Source: Trichomonas vaginalis G3 (Eukaryota; Parabasalia; Trichomonadida; Trichomonadidae). From it: a stretch of DNA of 64,000 bases. Below are positions 18,192-27,247 of this stretch, one piece after another. How positions within the stretch are numbered: the first letter of the stretch is position 1; each line of letters begins with the position of its first letter. Location: NCBI RefSeq assembly GCF_026262505.1, contig NC_067207.1, positions 34,130,082-34,194,081 of the forward strand. Direction: 5' to 3'. The translations under genes were made by a program, and so were the position numbers. The notes under the pieces were generated by a model. It worked only from the letters and a program-made list of their open reading frames with translations. It made no database searches and was not told the origin of the DNA.

Positions 18192-19042
18192 TTATATTTT
18201 TACCGTTCGATAGTAGTTGTATATGAAACTAAGTTCTAAGTAAAACGCATGGTATAATGGAATTATTCTTTTTCTTCCATCTGTAGTAAACCATACTTGA
18301 AAGTCTGAAATACTTCCACTTGGTGGTTCGTATAACTTTGTAGGTTTTTCGTAAAAGTCATTTGCCAAGCATAAGAAAGAGTTTTGGGCGCCAGAAAATG
18401 AAGCATGAACAATAATAGCAGCGGGTCGAAAACATCTTTAAATAAATATGGTTCATCTCTTGCATATCGACTGTAAATATTTGCTAAAGGAAGTTCGACT
18501 TTCTGATTTAACATTCTTTGCAAATAATACCATGACATTGCAGTGAATTCTGTATATATTTGTTCGTCTTTCTTTGGATTGTCTTCGTAGATTTGAAATG
18601 ACACCTTTGGAATTTTGTTTGTCATATACAATTCTCACATAAAGTGTGCTCTCGGTATTTGCATATTCATCAGCATATTTTGCATAACATGAATTTATTT
18701 TATCTTCTATATTTTTTTAACGCAGTCTGTAGAGAAGATGAAAGGTCAACTTGTATTAGCTCAATTTCTTCCCACATTTTTCGTTTCCCTTCAGATATAT
18801 AATCTATATGAAACCTTACAATAAATGGAAAACTTTTATCTTCTACAGACACAAACTTCATTCTACGAAAGCCAATAGCTTTTGTGACAGATGGGTCTCT
18901 TAACCATCTTAATGGGTAGTCAAAACGATAGCCTTCATGCTTTACGGTCTCTGTCTCAAACTTTTGACCGACATTAGTAAAAAGTTCATCTAATGGTTTA
19001 GTTGTAGCAACTCTTGAATTTTCTTTTTTCTATTGGAAGCAT
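18192..19042 (-). pseudogene. Homologue of the 1482-2329 gene(s) of element A, frameshifted
   Basis: Reads from ATG at 19042 on the minus strand. The N-terminal part is close to A (PLDELFTNVGQKFET, WLRDPSVTKAIGF). The middle is diverged. The readable stretch TNKIPKVSFQIYED..TAMSWYYLQRMLNQ spans the point where A has a stop, which suggests a single ancestral gene. Several indels. Unknown function. Confidence 0.65.
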
Positions 19043-19059
19043 ATTTTATCTAGAATAAA

Positions 19060-20648
19060 ATGTCGAAAGATATTGCTTCCATGAGAGAAATACAACACAA
19101 CCGACAACTCATTGTGCAAGCTCTAAATAAGAACACAACAAACTTTTCAAACTATTCTAAGATATCTGAGTCATTGAAAGAAGGAAACTTAAAACTGACA
19201 TTTAACCCATGACAGATGAGTTTCTGTTCAAGACAATAAGAACCATACTGTCTGTATAAATCCAACAAAAGGAACTTTAAACGAGAACCTATAAATGAAC
19301 TTCTTTTGAAAACAGATGTTGACAACAAAGCTGACAAAGAATATGTAGACGATGCAATAGCAAAAGAAGAAGAAAGAGCTAACAATGCTTATGCAACAAA
19401 AGAACATACTCATCCTGAACTAGCAGACAAAACATATGTTGACAATAAAATGTCAAGTGAAGTGACAAGAGCTGAAAACGAATATTCTAAAAAGACTCAT
19501 ATACATACCATTGCAATATTACAAACTTACAAGAAACCTTAAACAGGAAAAGTCCGTTGGACATACACATACATCTTCTGAAATAACAGACTTAAACGTT
19601 AGCCTTGAAAAGAAAGCAGATAAGGAATATGTTAACGAAATATACCAAAGTTTGATAGGAACAACGAAAAATATTGAAACTATTGTTGGTGACTTTTCTA
19701 TCTATGAAGAAAACAAATATTTTAGATGGGAGGTTGTACACTCCTTAAAAAATGGTACACGGTGTAAACTCATTCCGAAAAATAACAATGAAATGTATGT
19801 AGGCTATATAAAGAATGATGGTACACAAGTTAAAGTTCCATTAGACAACAACTGCTACTTAAACTTATATGGAGACGAACAAAAGAAATATTTCCGAGTT
19901 TATGAAATGGCAGATATGACATTGCCTGACCCAGCTCCAGCACCATATTATTATGACTATGGTGTTGACGCACGTGTAGACCCAAAAAAGCAAACATTAT
20001 ATTTAGAATATTATAGATTAAAAGATATAATGCAATAGAAAAAACGAGAATAGTATATTAATATAGATGAAAAAATAAATATTATAGTCAAGATTTTACC
20101 TACCCCGAAACATAAGATTATATTTATAAAAATATTCTGACACAAACCAAGAAGAAACCAGAAATAGTTACACTATATTTTAAGTTCAAAAGAGACAATC
20201 CTATATTATCTCATATGTTTGATTTAATGAACCCAGTAGGTTCTATTTATACATCTATGGAAGCAAGAGGTTCAAGTAATGTTTTGGTGTTGGTGCATGG
20301 GAACAAATAGTTGACAGGTTTTTGTATTGTGCAAACTCTTCAAAGGAAACAGGAGGAAGTAAAACGATTTCAGGTGAAAATTTACCTGCGCACAGTCACT
20401 ACATAGATTTAAGTACATCTCAAGCAGGTTGGCATAAGCATAAATTTTGGGATTGGTCAGCAATGAAAAAAGGTAAAGGATATGATGTTAAAGACGACGT
20501 TCAGTTTGCTATAAATTGTTTCTGGGGTGACACTCAGGGAGATGGAAACCATACACATCGCGTTTCGGGATATACGCAAACAACGGGACAAAGTAAAGAC
20601 TACATGCCACCTTACATGACAGTTTACGCATGGTATAGAATTGCTTAG
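19060..20648 (+). pseudogene. Tail-fibre/collar gene, frameshifted copy with complete 3' end
   Basis: ATG at 19060 (MSKDIASMREIQHNRQ), homologous to the element A gene at 1-1463 but with only two HTH-type repeats in the centre instead of the expanded four. The frame breaks near 19210, 19510, 20040-20120 and 20277. The C-terminal 108 residues are the clearest evidence for a phage collar/tail-fibre domain: NPVGSIYTSMEA, a histidine-rich region (LPAHSHYIDLS, GNHTHRVSGYTQ) and the terminal MPPYMTVYAWYRIA, which is close to phage short-tail-fibre ends. Its stop overlaps the stop of the convergent integrase gene. Confidence 0.75.
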
Positions 20649-21596
20649 TCGTCATTTTCAACTTCTTTAGCATATTCGTCAGAGTTGTCTTATATTTGTT
20701 AGGAACTGTCTTTGAAAGTATACCACCTTGAACTTTGACAAGTTTGAAACGAGGTCTGACAATAGTATTTTATCTTCTGCTTGCAGTCTGTACATTTTGC
20801 CATGTTTGCCTAAAACTTCATAATATTCTCTTGTATACTTTCTTCTATTTTTACGAACACGAATGTGAGTACCTGTCGGGTTCCCATTGTTGTCATAGTC
20901 AATAGTATTTTCATATGGTCGCGTTTAGGTATTTCTATTTTTACTTTGTCGCCTTTCTTAAGTTTGAAGCCGGCATTCTTTCTTGTTTGTCTCTTTTGAC
21001 TAAATTATTAATATATAGTCTTTCTCTAAGTCAGGGTTGTTTTTCATTTCTTCGGGGAGTGGTTTCCCAAACCTTTTTGTTTACGGCTATTGTAAATATT
21101 TAAAACTTGTCTCATCTTTGCCATGGAGAAGTGTCTATATTTGTCGTCATATGACATTTCATTTGCTTCAGCACCTTGTGGTTGGTTTAAGTCTCTTAAC
21201 ATTTTTATACATCCGTCAATGACACCAAGAGCAGAATGGTTTTGGTCGACAATGAAATATTGGTTTACATTTTTTGAACGCAGATAGTTTTTACATCATC
21301 TGATTTGAAAGAACTTTCACAGTCAGATGTCAGTTTTGTTGGATGGTATTTGTCAACGAATATTGTCAAAGCAGTTTTCACATCTAAAATATTTTTGGAC
21401 CATAATGGTATGGTCACAGTATCTTGTGTTTTGACCGACAAATATTAGCCAGTATGGTGGTCCATCTTCTCTATACCTCGGAATGTTTTCCAAGATATCC
21501 ATTAAACCAAGCATTTGGTGTTGAACTAAAGATTTTTATCATGAGTGCTTTCTTTGTCGCTTTAGAAACATAGGGGTCCTTGTTTGGATTCGTCAT
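20645..21596 (-). pseudogene. Retroviral-type integrase (rve, D,D35-type), frameshifted
   Basis: Read from ATG at 21596. Recognisable pieces: PPYWLIFVGQNTRY (the first catalytic Asp position reads Gly), FVDKYHPTKLTSDCESSF (second Asp), then NHSALGVIDGC. Exactly 35 residues separate the second Asp from the Asp of GVID, which stands where Glu is usual. Downstream are NQPQGAEANEMSY and a basic C-terminal region (RKNAGFKLKKGDKVKIEIPKR) like an integrase SH3/chromo-type tail. At least four frameshifts. In Mavericks this enzyme integrates the element; this copy should be dead. Confidence 0.8.
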
Positions 21597-21612
21597 TTTT
21601 TAACCCATAAGA

Positions 21613-22011
21613 ATGGGTTTATTTGCGCATTAGCAGGAGTTGCATCCAGATTTTTGCCCGCAGTGGAACAATAGCCAGAGGTGTATTTGGAGTTGGAAGG
21701 AAGATTTTTGAGTACATTAGGTATACTTAAGAAGAAAGCACAACCTATTATACAAACTGTACAGAAAGGTTGGGATGTAGCACGAGATGCAGCAAATCTT
21801 ATTCCAAATCCTGAAACAAGAGGAAAAGTTCAAGGATGGATGGACAATGTAGGAAGACAAGCAGGAAACTATTATAACCAAGCAAATGACTACTATAACC
21901 AGCAGGACACTATATGGACCAAGGTGAAAGATTCTTTAACAGAGGATATAACCATGCACACAGTGGGTAAACAATAACCAACCGCAACCACCTCAAACTT
22001 GGGGAATGTAA
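21613..22011 (+). pseudogene. Small virion-type protein, frameshifted
   Basis: MGLFA start at 21613. The following frames read LAGVASRFLPAV, then GILKKKAQPIIQTVQKGWDVARDAANLIPNPE, then a Q/P-rich end PQPPQTWGM. The plan (glycine/hydrophobic N-terminus, amphipathic middle, P/Q tail) resembles the 80-aa gene. At least three frameshifts. Unknown function. Confidence 0.55.
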
Positions 22012-22033
22012 AAAGTTTTTTTACTGAGATGAA

Positions 22034-22189
22034 ATGAACAATACAGCATTGAGACAAATGGGCTCAAGATGGATTTGTCGGCTTCCAGCAGTTACACCAC
22101 CACGTGTTTGTCAAGTCCTCCCTATACCTCAGGAAGTTTTAGACCGACTTAAAAAACAACAACAACCAGTTGAAAACAAACCAAACTAA
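22034..22189 (+). CDS. 51-aa protein, unknown
   Basis: A complete short ORF, MNNTALRQMGSRWICRLPAV to QQQPVENKPN. It has no recognised domain. It shares an identical 20-base leader (TTTTTACTGAGATGAAATGA) with the next gene; the leader contains a two-codon uORF overlapping the ATG. The common leader argues that this is a genuine gene. Confidence 0.5.
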   Translation: MNNTALRQMGSRWICRLPAVTPPRVCQVLPIPQEVLDRLKKQQQPVENKPN

Positions 22190-22208
22190 AATTTTTTACT
22201 GAGATGAA

Positions 22209-22793
22209 ATGACCGAAGAAGTTGAAACGGTAGATTTGACACCACAAACAAAAAGTTCAGAACCATTGTCAAAACCTGTCAAAGAACTTACAGATGAAGA
22301 GAAAAATTCAATAATAGAAAGTGCCAGGTCTGGAAATACAAACCCTAACTACAAAGTCACTTTTCATAGAAATGGAACGGCTAGTATCTCAAAAAAGAAA
22401 CAGACTCTCACAAATAAAATATTGAAGTCTGAAGGAGCTTTCGAGACAACAGATGGAAAAGTTTACTTCACTGACCAACAGTTCATTATAGAACATCTCA
22501 TTGACTTAGAGTCGAAATATTCTAAACTTTACAACAAACACAAAAAGTTGAAAGGAAAACAAAAACAGATGGCATATGATATTTATGAAGATGTTGACGA
22601 CACAACTGTTCCTGCAGGTGGGGAAAAGTCAGAGGAACCGAAAAGTGACGAAAAACCGATAGAAGAAGAAAAACCAAAAACTGAAGATAAACCAAAACCA
22701 AAGTTTAGTTTCAATACTAAACCAAGTCAACCTTCATTAGCTGGTATGGGTTGGCGTCAAAGACTTATGGTAGCTGGTGGTTATGTTAAGTAA
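22209..22793 (+). CDS. Acidic coiled-coil protein, 194 aa, unknown
   Basis: ATG at 22209 with the shared leader and overlapping mini-uORF. Residues 1-55 are polar, 56-90 are a small beta-type region, 90-120 a likely coiled coil (LIDLESKYSKLYNKHKKLKGKQKQ), 125-165 very acidic and proline-rich, and the end is GMGWRQRLMVAGGYVK. I do not recognise the family. In the element it sits between virion-type genes and the replication module, so it could be a scaffold or core protein; this is context only. Confidence 0.6.
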   Translation: MTEEVETVDLTPQTKSSEPLSKPVKELTDEEKNSIIESARSGNTNPNYKVTFHRNGTASISKKKQTLTNKILKSEGAFETTDGKVYFTDQQFIIEHLIDLESKYSKLYNKHKKLKGKQKQMAYDIYEDVDDTTVPAGGEKSEEPKSDEKPIEEEKPKTEDKPKPKFSFNTKPSQPSLAGMGWRQRLMVAGGYVK

Positions 22794-22811
22794 AGGAAAA
22801 AACATTTTTCA

Positions 22812-22840
22812 AAAAAAATATTTTTTTATTTTTATTTGAA
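22812..22840 (+). promoter_or_regulatory. T-rich leader motif (HNH gene)
   Basis: AAATATTTTTTTATTTTTAT directly upstream of the ATG. Near-identical stretches precede the genes at 23449, 26324, 27248, 28585, 29288 and 33623 (minus). An element-specific promoter is inferred from recurrence. Confidence 0.5.
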
Positions 22841-23425
22841 ATGTACGCTGAGTTTGTTGGAACAGACCGTTGGGAAACTTGTTTGTTAGATGAGAAATAT
22901 GAAATTCACTGTTGTGAGTCATTTGAAGTCAGAAACAAAAAGACAAAAAGAGTTTTAAGCGGATGGGAGCGAAATGACGGATATGCTAATATGAAGATGA
23001 GTGGAAAAAACTATTTTAAACATGTTGTCATTGCAACTCATTTTATACCGAACCCTAACAATTTACCTTTTGTAGACCATATAAACCATATAAGAAACGA
23101 CAATAGACTTGAAAATTTACGCTGGGTCACTTGTTCTGAAAACAGTAAGAACATAGGCAAATTTCGAGATATTGTATTCGAATTTGTCGACGAACTAGAA
23201 GATGAAGCAATTGAAATTACAGACTATGGCGAGCATACGTTTGAGTTTTACTACTATAGCGAAGAACAAGACTCTTTCTACTTTTATACCGGCGTAAACT
23301 ATAGGAAATTACAAGTATGTTTTACTAAGGCGGGCTATGCTCATGTAAACGCTAGAGATACAGATGGAAAATACGTTCAAATACATCTTAACAAATTCAA
23401 GAAGCTATATGGCATACCATTTTAA
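22841..23425 (+). CDS. HNH homing-type endonuclease
   Basis: 194 residues. The N-terminal part resembles a NUMOD4-like segment (SGWERNDGYANMKMSGK), followed by the HNH core: HVVIATHF, then FVDHINHIRNDNRLENLRWVT with the conserved His, Asn and Asn/His positions, and CSENSKN. The C-terminal 90 residues are a DNA-recognition tail of unknown type. Such enzymes nick or cut DNA and spread as selfish genes in phages and large DNA viruses. It lies directly upstream of PolB with the same leader motif. Confidence 0.8.
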   Translation: MYAEFVGTDRWETCLLDEKYEIHCCESFEVRNKKTKRVLSGWERNDGYANMKMSGKNYFKHVVIATHFIPNPNNLPFVDHINHIRNDNRLENLRWVTCSENSKNIGKFRDIVFEFVDELEDEAIEITDYGEHTFEFYYYSEEQDSFYFYTGVNYRKLQVCFTKAGYAHVNARDTDGKYVQIHLNKFKKLYGIPF

Positions 23426-23448
23426 AACATTTTTTTATTTTTATAAAA

Positions 23449-25602
23449 ATGCCCCCGTATAGAATGGATAGAAGGTCTGCTAGAATAAAAGCAGAGTTAG
23501 AAAGATATGGTTGGAGAGTTTCAAAGAAGTTTAAATATAGGAAGGGAAGACCCATAAAAGTCTATGACAAATTGTCTGGTCTTCGCTACGAAATGGATTT
23601 GGAAACAGCACGTGCAAATTATCCAAACAGACTAGAGAGGTTAGAAGAAGAACGTCTTATGAACTTGCCTTTCAATGTTAGTGAACCTCAAGTTGAAGGA
23701 CACGACGGCTTTGCCAGATTCTACTGGAAACATGACGAACAATTGCATCCCTTGAGAAGGAAAAAAGGAAAAGGTGAAGACAAACATGCTCCCATGGAAA
23801 GAACAAGATATGCATATGAAAAGTATCGTGAAGTTAGAAGTCAAATTACATCTGGTCGAACCTTTACAGTAAACTTTGACGAAGGAAAGAACAAAGAAGG
23901 CTTCATGGGAGTACTTGCTGCCATTCAAGACGGAAATAAGAAAGGATACAATCTCAGACTAACCGTAACAGATTTAGATGGTCATATATACTATGCCCAT
24001 GGCAATGTCACAACAGCCGCACAACTTCTTGACGCTTTCAAGACTACAAAGAGAGAACAAATGGTTGACTCCGACTCAGACATTTTGAATGCAATTGAAG
24101 GAATTGCAAGTGTCAAGTTCGAATGGTACCAACCTAACCCTCAAGCAGTCAGACAACATGCTGGATACTTTCCGTTCATAAATAAGTCTGACATTGACTT
24201 GACAAGGTATGGAATTTACAATTCAATTGAAACAATTGTCAATGAACCTTGTATTCTTACATGTCTCAGGAACTCTGGTCTTGTTACAGAAGAGAAGATG
24301 AAGTATCTTGAGTCATGTGTGAAGACAAGGTACATTCTCAGAGGTCAATTGGCAAAAATTGCACCGTTGGCAAATGTGAATATCCGAGTCAACATTCCGA
24401 CTGAGAAAGGTTCTTCACATGACGACTATGTTGTTGACAAAGACTTACCATGGTTGAAGATTGTACTTGTCCACAACCACTTCATGTTGAACGAAAGTCT
24501 TACAAACCCATTGTTCGGAAAAGGCAAGTGCAACATTGTCAGAGCTGTAAACATTCTTTTCGAGAAAGGTTTGTTGGAACCAATTCCAGATGACAAGCTG
24601 ACAGAAACTTTTGTACCAAAAGACGAAACAAACTTTTCATTGTTAGCAAGACCAAAAGTTGTTCCAGACAAAGTTCTAGTACAAAAGAAGTACACAATTC
24701 CAAAAGGAGTTGGATTGTTCGGATACCAACCTGAACCAGAAGAACTTCCAATGAGGTTGCAAGAACTTCAAGATGCTATAAACAAACTTCCATTGAGACA
24801 TCCAATTGACGTCAAATTGTATTGGAGAGCATCTGAGTTAGGTCAGAAGGTTTTATATGAAACAGGTTGCTTCGACGATGTTTATGAGATAACAGGAGAA
24901 GTTTCTCAGAAGATAAGAGACTCACTTGAATTTCCACAAACTGGACCAATTGGTTGCGACAAGTTCGACTCAAACGAAAAGATATACTATGTCGACCTTA
25001 ACGCTGCATACATGAGGTTTGTCCAATATATTCCGACTGGAATTCCAAACGAAGATGGTGAGTTCCTGGGAAGGAACTATACAGTTGGAAAAGTCATACA
25101 ACAACTGTATGATATTAGGAAAGCTTCAAACCCCAAACTTGCAATGACACTCAAATTGCTTATGAATTCGACATGGGGATATTCTATTAAAAAACCTCAA
25201 AAGATGAAGAGTAAACACTATGAGAAGGTCGACAACTTTGTTGAAAGGTTTTCTCCTTTTGTTTTGAAGTACGAGTTCACCGAAGGTCAAAATGGCTTAG
25301 TAACCACATTAAAACCTATTGTCGAACATTGGTCTTACCCTCAGTTCGCAAAGGCAGTCCTTGACAACTACAACAAATTCTTCTCCGAAGTCAAATCCAA
25401 AGTTGTGGTTTACTATGAGAACATTGACGCACTCATGACGAACGAAGAAGGGTACAACAAACTCATTGAAATGGGAATGGTCGGTGAAAAGATGGGCTGT
25501 TTTAAGCTAGATAAGGTATTTTCCGAAGTTCATGTCCTCTCCAAGCGTAAGTACTGGGGCATACTTGAAGACGGCACAGAAATAAAACATTGCATGAAAT
25601 AA
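23449..25602 (+). CDS. Protein-primed family B DNA polymerase (Maverick PolB), shortened form
   Basis: 717 residues. Motif A is YYVDLNAAYM (Asp516), motif B KLLMNSTWGYS (Asn573), motif C YYENIDALM (Asp660; the first Asp of the usual DTD is replaced by Asn/Ile context). The N-terminal half is specific to this lineage (NPQAVRQHAGYFPF, HFMLNESL). I cannot find 3'-5' exonuclease motifs before motif A, and only about 50 residues separate motifs A and B, so the TPR insertions of phage enzymes are reduced or absent. The protein ends soon after motif C (GTEIKHCMK), shorter than typical Maverick PolB, so the C-terminus may be truncated. Role: replication of the element. Confidence 0.8.
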   Translation: MPPYRMDRRSARIKAELERYGWRVSKKFKYRKGRPIKVYDKLSGLRYEMDLETARANYPNRLERLEEERLMNLPFNVSEPQVEGHDGFARFYWKHDEQLHPLRRKKGKGEDKHAPMERTRYAYEKYREVRSQITSGRTFTVNFDEGKNKEGFMGVLAAIQDGNKKGYNLRLTVTDLDGHIYYAHGNVTTAAQLLDAFKTTKREQMVDSDSDILNAIEGIASVKFEWYQPNPQAVRQHAGYFPFINKSDIDLTRYGIYNSIETIVNEPCILTCLRNSGLVTEEKMKYLESCVKTRYILRGQLAKIAPLANVNIRVNIPTEKGSSHDDYVVDKDLPWLKIVLVHNHFMLNESLTNPLFGKGKCNIVRAVNILFEKGLLEPIPDDKLTETFVPKDETNFSLLARPKVVPDKVLVQKKYTIPKGVGLFGYQPEPEELPMRLQELQDAINKLPLRHPIDVKLYWRASELGQKVLYETGCFDDVYEITGEVSQKIRDSLEFPQTGPIGCDKFDSNEKIYYVDLNAAYMRFVQYIPTGIPNEDGEFLGRNYTVGKVIQQLYDIRKASNPKLAMTLKLLMNSTWGYSIKKPQKMKSKHYEKVDNFVERFSPFVLKYEFTEGQNGLVTTLKPIVEHWSYPQFAKAVLDNYNKFFSEVKSKVVVYYENIDALMTNEEGYNKLIEMGMVGEKMGCFKLDKVFSEVHVLSKRKYWGILEDGTEIKHCMK

Positions 25603-25880
25603 AAAATTTTTATATTCCTTCCTAGCTAATTTCCGTTTAATTTCATGGTCGCCCTCGGAGTCTTTGAATCGGACAGGTCGAGTTACACCATTCTTGGTCT
25701 CAAACTCATATATAACCTGTTTGTCTGTATTTGAATTGGAATTCCAGTCGAAGTCTCGAGATTCAAGGCAGCCCTTCCAGAAATAGTGGTGAACTTGACC
25801 TTTGGCTTCATGACCTTGCGCAAGTAGTCTTTAACAAGCTCGTTAATTTAAATTAGGTAAACTGCCTCATCTAATGGCTC
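25603..25880 (-). pseudogene. Decayed minus-strand coding remnant
   Basis: On the minus strand two frames contain protein-like sequence: EPLDEAVYLI, a stop, then INELVKDYLRKVMKPK; and in another frame FDWNSNSNTDKQVIYEFETKNG followed by RPVRFKDSEGDHEIKRKLARK. It looks like a gene broken by a stop and a frameshift. I do not recognise the family. It converges with PolB. Confidence 0.4.
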
Positions 25881-25890
25881 GATGTTGTCC

Positions 25891-26232
25891 ATTGCTACTG
25901 TCAGAAAAAGTACTGCTACTGTCAGAAAAAGTACTGCTTCTGTCAGTAAAAGTACTGCTACTGTCAGTAAAAGTACTGCTACTGTCAGTAAAAGTACTGC
26001 TACTGTCAGTAAAAGTACTGCTATTGTCAGTAAAAAGGAAAATTTGAGAGGGTTTTCGACGATAAAGTACTGCTACTGTCAGTAAAAGTACTGCTACTGT
26101 CAGTAAAAGTACTGCTACTGTCAGTAAAAGTACTGCTACTGTCAGTAAAAGTACTGCTACTGTCAGAAAAAGTACTGCTACTGTCAGTAAAAGTACTGCT
26201 ACTGTCAGTAGCAGTACTGCTAGTAGCAGAGA
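25891..26232. repeat. 21-bp minisatellite
   Basis: About 15 copies of AGTACTGCTACTGTCAGTAAA with minor variants (GTCAGAAAA, GCTTCTG), interrupted once at about 26035-26066. As 21 is a multiple of three, it gives artefactual heptapeptide ORFs on both strands (KSTATVS, DSSSTFT). It ends just before a short ATGTCCGACGT sequence at 26270. Confidence 0.85.
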
Positions 26233-26289
26233 TTTTTATCGTTGGTGGTCCGACGGTTAAGCCACAAAAGAATGTCCGACGTCCCACCA

Positions 26290-26323
26290 AAAAATATTTT
26301 TTATTTTTATTGTAAGAACAGAA
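26290..26323 (+). promoter_or_regulatory. Leader motif with TGTAAGAACA (KilA-N gene 1)
   Basis: AATATTTTTTATTTTTATTG followed by TAAGAACAGAA and the ATG. The same TGTAAGAACA block precedes the ATGs at 27248 and 28585, and TGTAAAGACA precedes 29288. Confidence 0.5.
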
Positions 26324-26986
26324 ATGTCAGTCGAAGCAAAAACGTTCACGAACAAATCTAATGGCGAAACATTCACAAAAGGCACTTACAACGGTATTGA
26401 AGTCTTACGTAGAGACATGGATGGTTATGTAAATGCAACAAAGATGTGTCAGCAGTTTAGGAAAGACTTTAGAAGGTTGTTGGAAAATAAGTCCTGGGAA
26501 GAGTATTTTAAGGCATTTTGTGAAGAATATACCAACCCGCGGAAAACGGCGGGTTGCTTTTTATACAAAGTTCATGCAGGAATTCCGGATGAAATCAAAC
26601 AGGTTAGAGGAATGTATGTAGACCCAAGACTTGTAAACTATATTGCAATGTGGGCTTCTCCAAAATATTGTATAGCAGTTGGAAAAATTATGGACTCCAT
26701 AGACAAGAAAGTTCATGAGAAGTTAGATGAAGAAGAACTTGAAGATACAGTAGAGAATGCAAAACCTTTGTTTGAAGAAGAAGTTAGAAAAATGCATGAA
26801 AAACAAATAGAACATGAACGTGAGATATGTTCTGGTTATAGAGATTCTCCATACGAACTAGACCAATGGGAACAAGAAGATTTAAAGAGAGAATTTAGAG
26901 AATATGAACTCGCTAAGATAACATTAGAAGCTGCAGAAAAGAAGTTAAAAGTTTGGGGTCGTTTTGTACAAAAATATTGTGAGTAA
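26324..26986 (+). CDS. KilA-N domain DNA-binding protein 1
   Basis: 220 residues. KilA-N core: YNGIEVLRRDMDGYVNATKMC (residues 22-42), RRLLENKSWEEYFKAF, then RGMYVDPRLVNYIAMWASPKYCIAVGKIMDSI (about 98-129). The C-terminal half is a charged coiled coil (HEKQIEHEREIC and similar). KilA-N proteins are DNA-binding factors of phages and large DNA viruses. The gene body contains a perfect 8-bp hairpin (26533-26556, stem CAACCCGC) followed by T5; a comparable hairpin is present at the matching place in KilA-N gene 2. Probable transcriptional regulator of the element. Confidence 0.8.
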   Translation: MSVEAKTFTNKSNGETFTKGTYNGIEVLRRDMDGYVNATKMCQQFRKDFRRLLENKSWEEYFKAFCEEYTNPRKTAGCFLYKVHAGIPDEIKQVRGMYVDPRLVNYIAMWASPKYCIAVGKIMDSIDKKVHEKLDEEELEDTVENAKPLFEEEVRKMHEKQIEHEREICSGYRDSPYELDQWEQEDLKREFREYELAKITLEAAEKKLKVWGRFVQKYCE

Positions 26987-27006
26987 ATGAACCATTTTTT
27001 TTCGAC

Positions 27007-27066
27007 AAAAATATATTTTAGGGTAGATGGTTAGATCTAACCTCATTTCTAACCTCTTTTCTACCC
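27007..27066 (-). repeat. Multi-word hairpin, copy 4 (inverted orientation)
   Basis: On the complement: GGGTAG-AAAAGA-GGTTAG-AAATGA-GGTTAG-ATC-TAACC-AT-CTACCC-TAAAATATATTTTT. Compared with copies 2 and 3, the third word and its complement are extended, so pairing is kept. Confidence 0.7.
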
Positions 27067-27112
27067 TCGTAGAAAACACACAAAACTCTTGAATTTTGTT
27101 GCTGAATTCAAT

Positions 27113-27172
27113 AAAAATAATGTTTAGGTGAAGAGGTGAGATTTCACCTCTTTTTTCACCTGTTTTTTCACC
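27113..27172 (-). repeat. Multi-word hairpin, copy 5 (word GGTGA, inverted orientation)
   Basis: On the complement: GGTGAA-AAAACA-GGTGAA-AAAAGA-GGTGA-AATC-TCACC-TCTT-CACC-TAAACATTATTTTT. The upstream flank AATTCAAGAG is the same as in copies 2 and 3. Confidence 0.7.
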
Positions 27173-27247
27173 CTCTTGAATTTTCCCGAAATAAAAAATA
27201 AAGTTGGTTTTTTTAAAAAAATATTTTTTTATTTTTATTGTAAGAAC

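Noticed and set aside
25889..26232. CRISPR-like array
   Set aside because: Units are contiguous with no unique spacers; it is a eukaryotic-type minisatellite.
25882..26290. Ser/Thr-rich ORFs over the 21-bp repeat
   Set aside because: The unit length is a multiple of three, so any frame stays open; no conserved ends.
26533..26562. Rho-independent bacterial terminator
   Set aside because: The hairpin plus T-run looks like one, but it lies inside a coding sequence in a eukaryotic element and is matched by a hairpin without a T-run in the paralogue.
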